DNA of 35,697 nt from Bacteroidia bacterium (GTDB lineage: Bacteria; Bacteroidota; Bacteroidia; CAILMK01; JBBDIG01), in the NCBI GenBank assembly GCA_040880525.1, contig JBBDIG010000020.1:1-35697 (forward strand), in the 5' to 3' direction. The translations under genes were made by a program, and so were the position numbers. Position 1 is the first letter of the stretch. Each line of letters opens with the position of its first letter. The notes under the pieces were generated by a model. That model searched no databases. It saw only the letters and a program-made list of their open reading frames with translations, and was not told the DNA's origin. Of the stretch, positions 24,481-32,767 are shown piece after piece.

Positions 24481-25236
24481 TCAGAGCGGGAAGGCGATCT
24501 CTTTGAATCCAAAGTACCTAATGTTGTCTCCAATCTGCATTCTAAGATGGCCGTCCTCCTCCACGCCCAGGATCTTGCCTGTTTGCTCGCGTTCATAAGC
24601 CGGAATGCAACGCACCTCCTCATCTTTTTTATACAGAAATTGCTCATACTCTTCTTTGATCCGGTCAGAATCCATCTTCTTTAACCTAAGGTAGCGGGCT
24701 TCCAGGCAGCCAAAAAGCTGATCGAGGAGTTGCTGAAGATTATGCTGTTGTTGGGTAACTATGCTGAGGCTGATGGGATTTGGCAGATACAACGGAAACT
24801 GTTCCTGGTTGATGTTCAGTCCCAGGCCAATCACTGAAGACCGGAATCTGCCGGATACGATGGAGTTCTGAATGAGAATTCCGCCCAGTTTTCTCTCCTC
24901 ATAATAAAGATCATTCGGCCATTTAATGCGAACCCTTTCTGGAATATGCAGATCAAAGAAATCCTTAACAGCCAGTGACACCGACATGTTGAGCAGGAAG
25001 TGCCGGATGGCCGGTAAAAAGGAAGGATAATAAATGATGCTGACCAAAATGTTCTTGCCCGTATCACTTTCCCAGGAAGTATTGTGCTGGCCTTTTCCTT
25101 CTATTTGATGATAAGCAAAAATGCCGGTGCCCTCTGTAGGCCGCTCCCTTTTCAGAAGATCCAGCGCATGAGCATTTGTAGAGCGCGTTTCCTTTAGTAC
25201 TATCAGATTTTGCCCAGTAAATAATGGTGAATTCAT
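24481..25236 (-). CDS. birA: Biotin--[acetyl-CoA-carboxylase] ligase
   Basis: Cytosolic class I biotin protein ligase of 251 aa that attaches biotin to the biotin carboxyl carrier protein of acetyl-CoA carboxylase and similar enzymes. Visible are RSTNAHALDLL, the biotinyl-AMP loop QIEGKGQHNTSWES (position of the GRGRxGR motif), the KWPNDLYYEERKLGGILIQN motif and the VIGLGLNINQE strand, then a short C-terminal SH3-like domain (GKILGVEEDGHLRMQ). There is no N-terminal helix-turn-helix, so it is not the dual ligase/repressor. ATG at 25236. The following gene (SixA-like) is probably cotranscribed. Confidence 0.94.
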   Translation of the reverse strand: MNSPLFTGQNLIVLKETRSTNAHALDLLKRERPTEGTGIFAYHQIEGKGQHNTSWESDTGKNILVSIIYYPSFLPAIRHFLLNMSVSLAVKDFFDLHIPERVRIKWPNDLYYEERKLGGILIQNSIVSGRFRSSVIGLGLNINQEQFPLYLPNPISLSIVTQQQHNLQQLLDQLFGCLEARYLRLKKMDSDRIKEEYEQFLYKKDEEVRCIPAYEREQTGKILGVEEDGHLRMQIGDNIRYFGFKEIAFPL

Positions 25237-25554
25237 AGCAATTCCATGTTAAACTAATACATACCCGCCATTAATCGTTTTATATTAGAATAAAGTTCTA
25301 ATGGAAAATAATTAATGTTACTTCCTGATCGGAAAGACAGAGATGCTTGCTTAACCGCAAAGCCGGCAGAATGCGAAGGTTTTCAGTAATATCCATGACC
25401 GAATTGCAAAAAGTTTTACTGCGCCAGCCGCCAAACGTTTTGATCACATTTTCCATTTTTTGGCAAAAGCTCAAATTCCTAATGCACAGATGAAAATGAA
25501 TGGGATCATCCGTAGCGGCAGAGCAGAATGTTTAAAAGCAAGGGTTAATATTTC
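25237..25554. other. Divergent intergenic region between birA and glmM
   Basis: No ORF worth calling lies here. Near birA there is a 7-bp-arm inverted repeat ATTAGAA-taaag-TTCTAAT at 25284-25302. The middle part (about 25320-25460) is less AT-rich than normal spacers and holds only weak inverted repeats; it could be a decayed gene or a small RNA, but I cannot show either. The glmM -7 box is at 25555. Confidence 0.4.
25284..25302. repeat. Short inverted repeat upstream of birA
   Basis: ATTAGAA, a 5-nt spacer TAAAG, then TTCTAAT: perfect 7-bp arms about 48 nt upstream of the birA ATG, in the right place for an operator or part of its promoter. The sequence is AT-rich, so chance cannot be excluded. 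Confidence 0.4.
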
Positions 25555-25562
25555 TAAATTTG
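25555..25562 (+). promoter_or_regulatory. -7 promoter box for glmM
   Basis: TAAATTTG, exact match to TAnnTTTG, 27 nt before the TTG start codon at 25590; the -33 region has only TGTTT. It supports a start near 25590 instead of anything further upstream. Confidence 0.55.
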
Positions 25563-25589
25563 CACCCAAATTTTTAAACCCTGTACATT

Positions 25590-26984
25590 TTGACATTAAT
25601 AACATCCATTTCTGGAATAAGAGGAACCATAGGCGGAAGAAGGGATGAAGGTCTTTCACCCAATGCTATCGTTGAATTTACTGCTGCTTATGCCACATTT
25701 CTCAAAATGGAGGATAAAACGCCAAAGGTAATAGTAGGCCGCGATGCCCGCGTGAGTGGAGATATGGTAAACCGCATCGTGAGCGGAACGCTCATGGCAA
25801 TGGGCATAAACGTGGTGGATCTTGGGCTTTCGACCACTCCCACGGTGGAGCTTTCCGTAGCCAGCGAAAAGGCTGGCGGAGGGATAATTATTACGGCCAG
25901 CCATAATCCTGCTCAATGGAATGCCCTGAAATTACTGAATGAACAAGGTGAGTTTATTTCCGGGCAAGAAGGCGAAAAGGTGCTGAAAATAGCGAAGGAG
26001 CATCTGTATAAATTCGAGAAAAACGATAAACTTGGCAGCTATTCTACTGATGACACTTATCTGGACAAGCACATTGATAAAATACTGGCGCTGGAACTCG
26101 TGGATAAAGCGGTGGTCAAAAAAGCCGGATTTAGTGTGGTGATAGATTGCGTAAACAGTTCCGGAAGCTTGGTACTTCCTAAGCTGCTTCAGGAACTGGG
26201 GGTGGAAACTATACATGAACTTCATTGCACGCCTGATGGCCGGTTTCCTCATAATCCCGAACCCTTGCCCGAAAATCTCTCCAGCCTCTCCAACGAAGTG
26301 AAATTTCATAAGGCCGATCTCGGCATTTCAGTAGATCCGGATGTGGATCGCCTTGCGCTTGTGAGCGAGGACGGATCCTTTTTTGGCGAAGAATATACGC
26401 TGGTGGCGGTTGCCGATTATGTACTGAAAAATACACCAGGCTCCACGGTTTCCAATCTATCCTCTACGCGTGCCTTGAAAGATATTACTGAAAAACACGG
26501 CTCAAGGCATTTTGCCTCAGCGGTAGGCGAGGTAAACGTAGTGAAAATGATGAAGGAGCAAAATGCCGTAATTGGCGGAGAAGGCAACGGAGGTATTATA
26601 TTCCCGGAGCTGCATTACGGGCGGGATGCCTTAGTTGGCGTAGCACTTTTTCTTACTTATCTTGCCAAAACCGGCACCAAATGCTCCCAGCTTCGCAACA
26701 GCTATCCTGATTACTTTATTTCGAAAAATAAGGTGCAACTGGTTGAAGGTGCAGATACCCAGGGTATTCTGAAACAAATGCAGGAAAAGTATCAGCATTT
26801 GCCAACTAACGAACTGGATGGTGTAAAAATAGATTTTGACAACGACTGGGTTCATTTGCGCAGATCCAATACTGAACCCATTATCAGGATATATGCTGAA
26901 AGCGAATCCCAGAACACTGCTGAAAATTTAGCTAAAAAGATGATTGAGGATATCCGGGCACTGTTGCAGGAAAATAACAGCTAA
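25590..26984 (+). CDS. glmM: Phosphoglucosamine mutase
   Basis: Cytosolic alpha-D-phosphohexomutase of 464 aa; the Bacteroidota GlmM type that converts glucosamine-6-phosphate to glucosamine-1-phosphate for UDP-GlcNAc, peptidoglycan and LPS synthesis. The start MTLITSISGIRGTIGG is the family's standard N-terminus, encoded with TTG. The catalytic phosphoserine is S104 in TASHNP (102-107); the Mg2+ loop is DPDVDR; the sugar-binding loop is GGEGNGG; the phosphate-binding C-terminal loop is RRSNTEPIIRIY. Phosphomannomutase/phosphoglucomutase activity is a possible alternative. The first gene of a plus-strand run; the next gene begins 99 nt downstream. Confidence 0.92.
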   Translation: MTLITSISGIRGTIGGRRDEGLSPNAIVEFTAAYATFLKMEDKTPKVIVGRDARVSGDMVNRIVSGTLMAMGINVVDLGLSTTPTVELSVASEKAGGGIIITASHNPAQWNALKLLNEQGEFISGQEGEKVLKIAKEHLYKFEKNDKLGSYSTDDTYLDKHIDKILALELVDKAVVKKAGFSVVIDCVNSSGSLVLPKLLQELGVETIHELHCTPDGRFPHNPEPLPENLSSLSNEVKFHKADLGISVDPDVDRLALVSEDGSFFGEEYTLVAVADYVLKNTPGSTVSNLSSTRALKDITEKHGSRHFASAVGEVNVVKMMKEQNAVIGGEGNGGIIFPELHYGRDALVGVALFLTYLAKTGTKCSQLRNSYPDYFISKNKVQLVEGADTQGILKQMQEKYQHLPTNELDGVKIDFDNDWVHLRRSNTEPIIRIYAESESQNTAENLAKKMIEDIRALLQENNS

Positions 26985-27083
26985 AAACTTTCCAACCCGG
27001 CATCTTCACATATTTGAATTTAAACACAGCGCCCTCCTTTTTATCGGTATTTAAAAGCAAAAATTTAAAAAACAGTGTCAGCC

Positions 27084-28232
27084 ATGAAAAGAGTATATCT
27101 GGACAATGCAGCAACCACTCCTCTGGCTCCTGAAGTTATTGAGGTGATGCATAGTGCCATGAAGGAGAATTACGGTAATCCTTCATCCATTCACGCTTTG
27201 GGGCGGGAAAGCCGGACGCTAATTGAGCAGGCACGGAAAACCATATCAAAGCTGCTGGATGTTTCTCCGGGCGAGATATTCTTCACTTCTGGCGGAACGG
27301 AAGCGGATAACACCGTGCTTTCCTGCGGTGCAAGAGATTTAGGCATTCAGCGCATTATCACTTCAGCTATTGAGCATCACGCTGTTCTGTATTCTGCGCA
27401 GCGCCTTGAAGAGGCCAAACTGGCGCAGGTAGAATACGTGAAGCTGGATGATAAAGGTACTGTGGACTATGAACACCTTCGTGAGTTGCTGAGCAACGAC
27501 AATCAGAAAACGCTGGTTACCCTCATGCATGCCAATAATGAAATTGGCAATTTGACGGACCTCGTGAAAACAGGCGCGATTTGCAAAGAATATGGCGCAT
27601 ACTTCCATAGCGATACGGTGCAAACGATAGGACATCTGCCGGTTGACCTGAAATCCTCTCAACTTGATTTCATTTCAGCGTCCGCACATAAATTTAATGG
27701 CCCCAAGGGTATTGGATTTATGTACATTAATAGTAGCAATAAAATGAAGCCCTTTATACAGGGTGGAAGCCAGGAAAGGAATATGCGGGGCGGCACCGAA
27801 AATATTTACGGAATCATCGGAATGGCCAAAGCAATGGAAATGGCCTGGGAAGAGATGGATGAAATGCAGGCGAAACTGCAGGGATTGAAGAGCTACATGA
27901 TGGACCGCCTGCGCGAAGAAATTCCTGACATTGGTTTCAGAGGCGAAACAGATCCTGATAAAAGTCTGTACACGGTACTCAACGTTTCCTTTCCGCCAGG
28001 CGATGTGGGCGACATGCTGCTTTTCAGCCTGGACATCAAGGGAATATACGCATCTGGCGGCAGCGCCTGCTCTTCTGGATCGGATGTTGGCTCCCATGTG
28101 ATCAGGGCTTTGCCGGCAGAACCCGGCCGCATCTCGGTTCGTTTTTCCTTTGGAAAATACAATACCCGCGATGAGATTGATTATACCATTTCACAGCTCA
28201 AAGAAATTTTGAATGTAAAGACGCTGGTCTGA
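27084..28232 (+). CDS. Cysteine desulfurase (NifS/IscS-like)
   Basis: PLP enzyme of 382 aa that takes sulfur from L-cysteine for Fe-S clusters and thio-modifications. The start MKRVYLDNAATTPLAPEV and SGGTEADN are typical. The PLP lysine is K203 in SASAHKFNGPKG; the His stacking on PLP lies in AIEHHA (98-100); the persulfide Cys is C329 in SGGSACSSGSDVGSHV. The long loop around the Cys puts it in class I (NifS/IscS), not SufS. No iscU or nifU is adjacent, so its sulfur acceptor is unclear. The ATG at 27084 is preferred over an in-frame GTG at 27075 because MKRVYLDNAAT is the usual start. The next gene follows 11 nt after the stop. Confidence 0.93.
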   Translation: MKRVYLDNAATTPLAPEVIEVMHSAMKENYGNPSSIHALGRESRTLIEQARKTISKLLDVSPGEIFFTSGGTEADNTVLSCGARDLGIQRIITSAIEHHAVLYSAQRLEEAKLAQVEYVKLDDKGTVDYEHLRELLSNDNQKTLVTLMHANNEIGNLTDLVKTGAICKEYGAYFHSDTVQTIGHLPVDLKSSQLDFISASAHKFNGPKGIGFMYINSSNKMKPFIQGGSQERNMRGGTENIYGIIGMAKAMEMAWEEMDEMQAKLQGLKSYMMDRLREEIPDIGFRGETDPDKSLYTVLNVSFPPGDVGDMLLFSLDIKGIYASGGSACSSGSDVGSHVIRALPAEPGRISVRFSFGKYNTRDEIDYTISQLKEILNVKTLV

Positions 28233-28243
28233 TCAAAGTTTCA

Positions 28244-29395
28244 ATGCTAAAATTTCCTATGCGCCCAAACCGGTTTCTTCATGCACCTCATATCGCTGTT
28301 GCCAAACCGGTGCGCCTGCTGCTGTTTCTCATAATTACCCTTCCGTTTTCTCTGAAGGCGCAGAATGAGTATTATCAATCCGGAATAAAATCATACAATC
28401 GGGGAGAACTCACGGAAGCTGTACTGGCTTTTGATAAAGCGATCCTGATGGATCCTGACCACCTTAATGCATGGTACTACCGCGGATTTGCGCATTTCTA
28501 TAGTAACAACCTCTCAAAAGCCCTGAGAGATTTTAAGCATACGCTAAAGCTGGATCCGAACTTTTCGGGCGGAATGATGGGTACAGGCCTGATACACAAC
28601 CGGAACAAAAAGTATAAAAAAGGCATCCGGTGGTTTAACAAAGCCATCAAAGCAGATCCACTCAATCCTGACGCGTATAATAATCGTGGCACCAGTTACT
28701 ACCAACTGAATGATTTCGGCAGGGCCAGAGCCGATTATGATAAAGCCATTCAACTGGATTCAACCCATGCACAGGCTTATAATAACCGCGGATCCACACA
28801 TTACAATAATCAGCGACTTGCTGTACATGACCGTGACATACATTTGGCTATCAAGGACTTTACCCGCGCAATTGAATTAGACCCATCGCTGGAAATGGCC
28901 TGGCGAAATCGCAGCCTGGCCTGGTACAATCTCAATGAACATGATAAGGCCGTGGCGGATGCTACACAGGCGCTGGAACTGAACCCGGAAAACGCACAAA
29001 CATATTTTTACCGTTCAAGAGCATTGAACAGTTTGGAAAATCACAGCAAAGCCCTGGATGATCTTGGAATTGCCATTAAGCTGAATCCGGAAAACCCGCT
29101 GCCTTACATCGAAAGTGCCCGTGCCAAGAAGGAGTTGGGCTATTATCGCGAAGCAGAAAAGGATTTGGCGACAGCCATTGACCTTAGTTCCGCAGTTTCC
29201 GGAGAGGTGTACTATGAATGGGCGCTTCTTAATGCCAGACAAGATCAGAAACTCAGGATGTTAGATTATCTGAAAAAAGCCCGGAAAGCCGGTTATTTTG
29301 AAAATAAAGAGCACATTCAGAAGCTTCAATCGGCTCCTGATGTAAAGGATTTCCGATCGGATAAAGATTTCCGTCAATTTATAAAACAGTTATAA
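28244..29395 (+). CDS. Exported TPR-repeat protein
   Basis: 383 aa with a run of some eight tetratricopeptide repeats from about residue 40 to 330 (for example YNRGELTEAVLAFDKAILMDP, AYNNRGTSYYQLNDFGRA, TYFYRSRALNSLENHSKAL), which form a superhelical protein-binding surface. An N-terminal hydrophobic segment preceded by basic residues (VRLLLFLIITLPFSLKA-Q) is a plausible Sec signal peptide, so the repeats would be periplasmic. The ATG at 28244 is the first; another at 28259 is equally acceptable. The C-terminal motif APDVKDFRSDKDFRQFI is common in this phylum. It sits 11 nt after the desulfurase gene and 33 nt before the M48 protease gene. The binding partner is unknown. Confidence 0.88.
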   Translation: MLKFPMRPNRFLHAPHIAVAKPVRLLLFLIITLPFSLKAQNEYYQSGIKSYNRGELTEAVLAFDKAILMDPDHLNAWYYRGFAHFYSNNLSKALRDFKHTLKLDPNFSGGMMGTGLIHNRNKKYKKGIRWFNKAIKADPLNPDAYNNRGTSYYQLNDFGRARADYDKAIQLDSTHAQAYNNRGSTHYNNQRLAVHDRDIHLAIKDFTRAIELDPSLEMAWRNRSLAWYNLNEHDKAVADATQALELNPENAQTYFYRSRALNSLENHSKALDDLGIAIKLNPENPLPYIESARAKKELGYYREAEKDLATAIDLSSAVSGEVYYEWALLNARQDQKLRMLDYLKKARKAGYFENKEHIQKLQSAPDVKDFRSDKDFRQFIKQL

Positions 29396-29428
29396 TGGCC
29401 ACCACTGGCACTTTCTGCTGATCCCGAC

Positions 29429-30664
29429 ATGGAACAAACTTACTTTTATATTATACTGGGAATCCTGATATTCAATTTCGTGCTGGGCGAGTTGCTGGAT
29501 TATCTGAACAGCAAGCGATGGAGCAAAACTTTGCCGGAGGAACTTAAGGTATATTATGATGAGGAAAAATACCGAAAAGCGCAGGAATACAACCGGGAGA
29601 AAAGACGGCTGGGAATTATCAGCAGCACCCTCAGTTTTATCGCCATTCTGGTTGTCATTTTACTGGGCGGCTTTGGCTGGCTTCATACAGCTCTGATCCC
29701 ATATTTCGATAATCTTATACTCTTTACGCTCGTCTACTTTGGTGTGCTGGGAATCGCCTCTGATCTGCTGGGGCTGCCATTTTCTCTCTACAACACTTTT
29801 GTAATTGAGGAAAAATATGGTTTCAACCGCACCACTGTCAAAATCTTTATAGTTGATAAGCTTAAAGGATATCTGCTCGCCATACTGATCGGAGGTTTGC
29901 TGATGGCCGCGATACTCTGGTTTATTCTTGAGACCGGCCAGGATTTCTGGCTGTACGCCTGGTTGATTGCCGCTGCCTTTATCGTTTTTGCCAACTTCTT
30001 CTATACCAGCCTCATTATTCCGCTCTTCAACAAATTGAGTCCGCTGGAGGAAGGTGAACTTCGGGAAAAAATAGTGGCCTATGCAGAAAGTGTGAATTTT
30101 CCGCTGAAGAATATCCTGGTAATGGACAGCTCCAAACGCTCCAGCAAAGGCAACGCGTTTTTCTCAGGGTTTGGGAGAAGCAAAAAAATTGTTCTGTTTG
30201 ATACCCTTATTGAGCAAAATTCTCCTGAATCGCTGGTGGCTATTTTGGCTCATGAAGTAGGTCATTATAAAAAGAAACATATTGTGCTGAACCTGGTGCT
30301 GTCGCTTCTTCAGACCGGGATTATGCTGTTTATCTTCAGTCGCTTTGTTTTTTCGGAGGATCTGTCGGCAGCATTGGGAGCTCCTGAATGGAGTTTGCCT
30401 GTGAATATTATAGCCTTCGGAATACTTTATGAACCTATTTCACTCATTTTAGGGTTATTAATGAATTACCTTTCAAGAAAACATGAATACCAGGCTGATG
30501 CTTTTGCGGCTAAAACGGCAGACGGCACTGCGCTAAAGGAAGGATTGATAAAATTACATACAGATCATTTTGCCAATCTTCGTCCCCATCCCGCATACGT
30601 TTTCTTCCATTATTCGCACCCGCCACTTCTCAGCCGGTTGAAATCAATTGAAAATCCTGCCTGA
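29429..30664 (+). CDS. M48 family (Ste24-like) integral membrane metalloprotease
   Basis: Inner-membrane zinc protease of 411 aa with seven or so membrane segments, of the CAAX prenyl protease 1/Ste24 type (Peptidase_M48_N plus Peptidase_M48). The zinc motif HEVGH is at residues 275-279 within LVAILAHEVGHYKKKHI; the third ligand is E353 in RKHEYQADAFA. The conserved N-terminal LLGLPFSLYNTFVIEEKYGFN segment and SSKRSSKGNAFFSGFG match Ste24/YhfN homologues. In bacteria, which lack prenylated CAAX proteins, it probably takes part in membrane-protein quality control. It lies between the TPR gene and the lipoprotein/beta-barrel pair, all on the plus strand. Confidence 0.94.
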   Translation: MEQTYFYIILGILIFNFVLGELLDYLNSKRWSKTLPEELKVYYDEEKYRKAQEYNREKRRLGIISSTLSFIAILVVILLGGFGWLHTALIPYFDNLILFTLVYFGVLGIASDLLGLPFSLYNTFVIEEKYGFNRTTVKIFIVDKLKGYLLAILIGGLLMAAILWFILETGQDFWLYAWLIAAAFIVFANFFYTSLIIPLFNKLSPLEEGELREKIVAYAESVNFPLKNILVMDSSKRSSKGNAFFSGFGRSKKIVLFDTLIEQNSPESLVAILAHEVGHYKKKHIVLNLVLSLLQTGIMLFIFSRFVFSEDLSAALGAPEWSLPVNIIAFGILYEPISLILGLLMNYLSRKHEYQADAFAAKTADGTALKEGLIKLHTDHFANLRPHPAYVFFHYSHPPLLSRLKSIENPA

Positions 30665-30677
30665 CAATTTAAGTTTG
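30647..30677 (+). promoter_or_regulatory. Complete Bacteroidota promoter for the lipoprotein/beta-barrel pair
   Basis: A TTG at 30648-30650, inside the 3' end of the protease gene, is followed after 19 nt by TAAGTTTG (30670-30677), an exact -7 box, 17 nt before the ATG at 30695. Both elements and their spacing fit the phylum consensus, so the pair can be expressed apart from the upstream genes. Confidence 0.7.
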
Positions 30678-30694
30678 TAATTTAAAATTTAAGA

Positions 30695-32764
30695 ATGAGC
30701 AAGTTTCTGAATATAGCCTTAATCAGCCTTCTGGTGGTTTTGGCGATCGCATGCAAACGGGAAGACCCTGCATGGAATAGTGATCTCTCGGCACCACTGC
30801 TGAAGGGGCAACTCACGATATATGACCTTATTTCTGATTCTCTGATTGTGGCCAATTCAGATTCATCTGTGACTTTTGTGTACAACAAAAAGATTTATTC
30901 AGCGGGGCTTGATACTTTGCTGCAAATCCCTGATACCACCCTTCCAAAAACAGTCACCCTTAGCTCAATCAGCCTGGGAACACGTGTAATATCTCAGGAC
31001 ATAACACTGGGACAAGTGGCCCGTGGAGCCGGACCGCCTTTTGGATCGGTGATTTTGAGCAGCCATGGACAAAACTTCGTACTGCCTCCATTTGACAATC
31101 TTTCAGCGGGCGCGGTAGAAGTTGATGCCAATTCATTATTTCAAACAGCAACTTTCAAATCCGGGAACCTTGAACTGAAAATTAAAAATGGCTTTCCGGT
31201 AGATATTGAGGAGGTACACCTGACGCTTAGTAATAAGACGTCAGGCACCATCGTAATTCAGGATACGATACCGCTGATCGTGAGCGGGCAGGAGTTCGTG
31301 GAGAATTATCCCCTGGCCGGCAAAACCGTAGAAGGAACCCTGATTGCAGCAATTACCAACATAAACAGCCCCGGCAGTAATGGTAATCCGGTACCTATTG
31401 ATACAAATGATGCACTGGAAATAACCCTGACAGCTTCAGCGCTGCAAGTGCAATCTGCCACCGCAATATTTCCAGCTCAAAACCTGGTGGATACCAAAGA
31501 AGATATTGCCTACGACATTCCGGATGCGGAACTCACAAGTATGATACTTGCCGAAGGAACGATCAAGATGACTGTGGCTTCCACGATCCAGGATTCCGTT
31601 TATATCAACTATGAAATTCCTGAAGCTAAAAAAGGCGGCCGGTCCCTGGTCATTCGAAGAGTAATACCCCCTGCGCCTGCCGGGGATACCGTTTATCTTT
31701 CTGAAGATGTGGATGTAAGGGGCTATCGTGTGGACCTGAGGGGCCAGGACGGAACCAAATACAATACCTTCTATAATACTTTTGTGGTTAGCATTGATTC
31801 CACAGGCAAACTCGCCTCCCTTTCGCTTGATGACAGTATTTACGTTTTTTATGGATTAGTCAATGTGGTGCCTGAATATGTGGAAGGTTATCTTGGCCAA
31901 AAGCAGTTTGAGGTAGGACCGGAACAAATTAAGTTTGATTTTTTTGATCAGGTAGCTTCCGGACAACTGGAGTTTGAAGATGTCCATATGGAACTTCAGT
32001 TCGACAATACGGTGGGTGCGGACGGTGAGATACAGGTGAATACGGTATCATTTCAAAATCCGCCCAGTACCAGTTTGCTACAAAGCCCTCTGCTTGAGTC
32101 GCCTATCAATATTCCAAGAGCGACCGATGGACCTCTTGAAGCCGGAAATAAGACGCTCGAATTGTCGAAATCTAATAGCAATCTGCCAGAGGCACTAAAG
32201 ATCATCCCAAAGGAAGTGACTTACAGCCTGGATGTGGAACTTAACCCGAACGGGAATGTCAGCGGCCACAAAGATTTTCTTTACAGAACCAGTGAAATTG
32301 CGGTGATCATGGGATTGCAGATCCCGCTGGACTACTCAGCCACTAGGCTTACACTTCAGGATACACTTGAACTGAATCTGACAGAAGAAGAAGCGATTGG
32401 AAATATTCAGGAAGCTACGCTGAATTTAGAAGCGGAAAACATGTTCCCGATGGATATTGGCCTCACTTTCTATTTGCTGGAATCCTTTACGGGGCAAGTA
32501 ATTGATTCCATTTTTACCGCACCGGGAAATGTGATAAATGCAGCAACCAATTTCCAGCCCGATGGCAAAATCAGGAATCCTGTGCAGACCATGGTGCAGG
32601 CCAAACTGGATCAAGCGCAGATAATGAATCTTCAGCGTTCAGATAAGGTGCTGGTAAAGGCAATACTCCATACTCCCTTTTCTAATAAGGTAAAGGTTTA
32701 CGACCATTATACCCTGGACATGATCCTTACCACCGATTTCACCTATCGAATTGTGAATAAATAA
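30695..32764 (+). CDS. Large uncharacterised lipoprotein with LEA/WHy-like beta segments
   Basis: 689 aa, not assigned to a named family by me. The N-terminus MSKFLNIALISLLVVLAIAC is a lipoprotein signal with Cys20; the next residues KRED are charged and resemble the acidic/lysine-led surface export signals seen in some Bacteroidota lipoproteins (inference). The rest is predicted beta-rich, without Cys pairs or obvious catalytic residues. Two segments have the same pattern: LELKIKNGFPVDIEEVHLTL (159-178) and LNLEAENMFPMDIGLTFYLL (576-595), each a strand, N-x-FP-x-DI, then a strand, as in LEA-2/WHy-type sandwich domains. It is separated by 3 nt from an outer-membrane barrel gene, so a two-component surface complex is likely. 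Confidence 0.8.
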   Translation: MSKFLNIALISLLVVLAIACKREDPAWNSDLSAPLLKGQLTIYDLISDSLIVANSDSSVTFVYNKKIYSAGLDTLLQIPDTTLPKTVTLSSISLGTRVISQDITLGQVARGAGPPFGSVILSSHGQNFVLPPFDNLSAGAVEVDANSLFQTATFKSGNLELKIKNGFPVDIEEVHLTLSNKTSGTIVIQDTIPLIVSGQEFVENYPLAGKTVEGTLIAAITNINSPGSNGNPVPIDTNDALEITLTASALQVQSATAIFPAQNLVDTKEDIAYDIPDAELTSMILAEGTIKMTVASTIQDSVYINYEIPEAKKGGRSLVIRRVIPPAPAGDTVYLSEDVDVRGYRVDLRGQDGTKYNTFYNTFVVSIDSTGKLASLSLDDSIYVFYGLVNVVPEYVEGYLGQKQFEVGPEQIKFDFFDQVASGQLEFEDVHMELQFDNTVGADGEIQVNTVSFQNPPSTSLLQSPLLESPINIPRATDGPLEAGNKTLELSKSNSNLPEALKIIPKEVTYSLDVELNPNGNVSGHKDFLYRTSEIAVIMGLQIPLDYSATRLTLQDTLELNLTEEEAIGNIQEATLNLEAENMFPMDIGLTFYLLESFTGQVIDSIFTAPGNVINAATNFQPDGKIRNPVQTMVQAKLDQAQIMNLQRSDKVLVKAILHTPFSNKVKVYDHYTLDMILTTDFTYRIVNK

Positions 32765-32767
32765 TTA

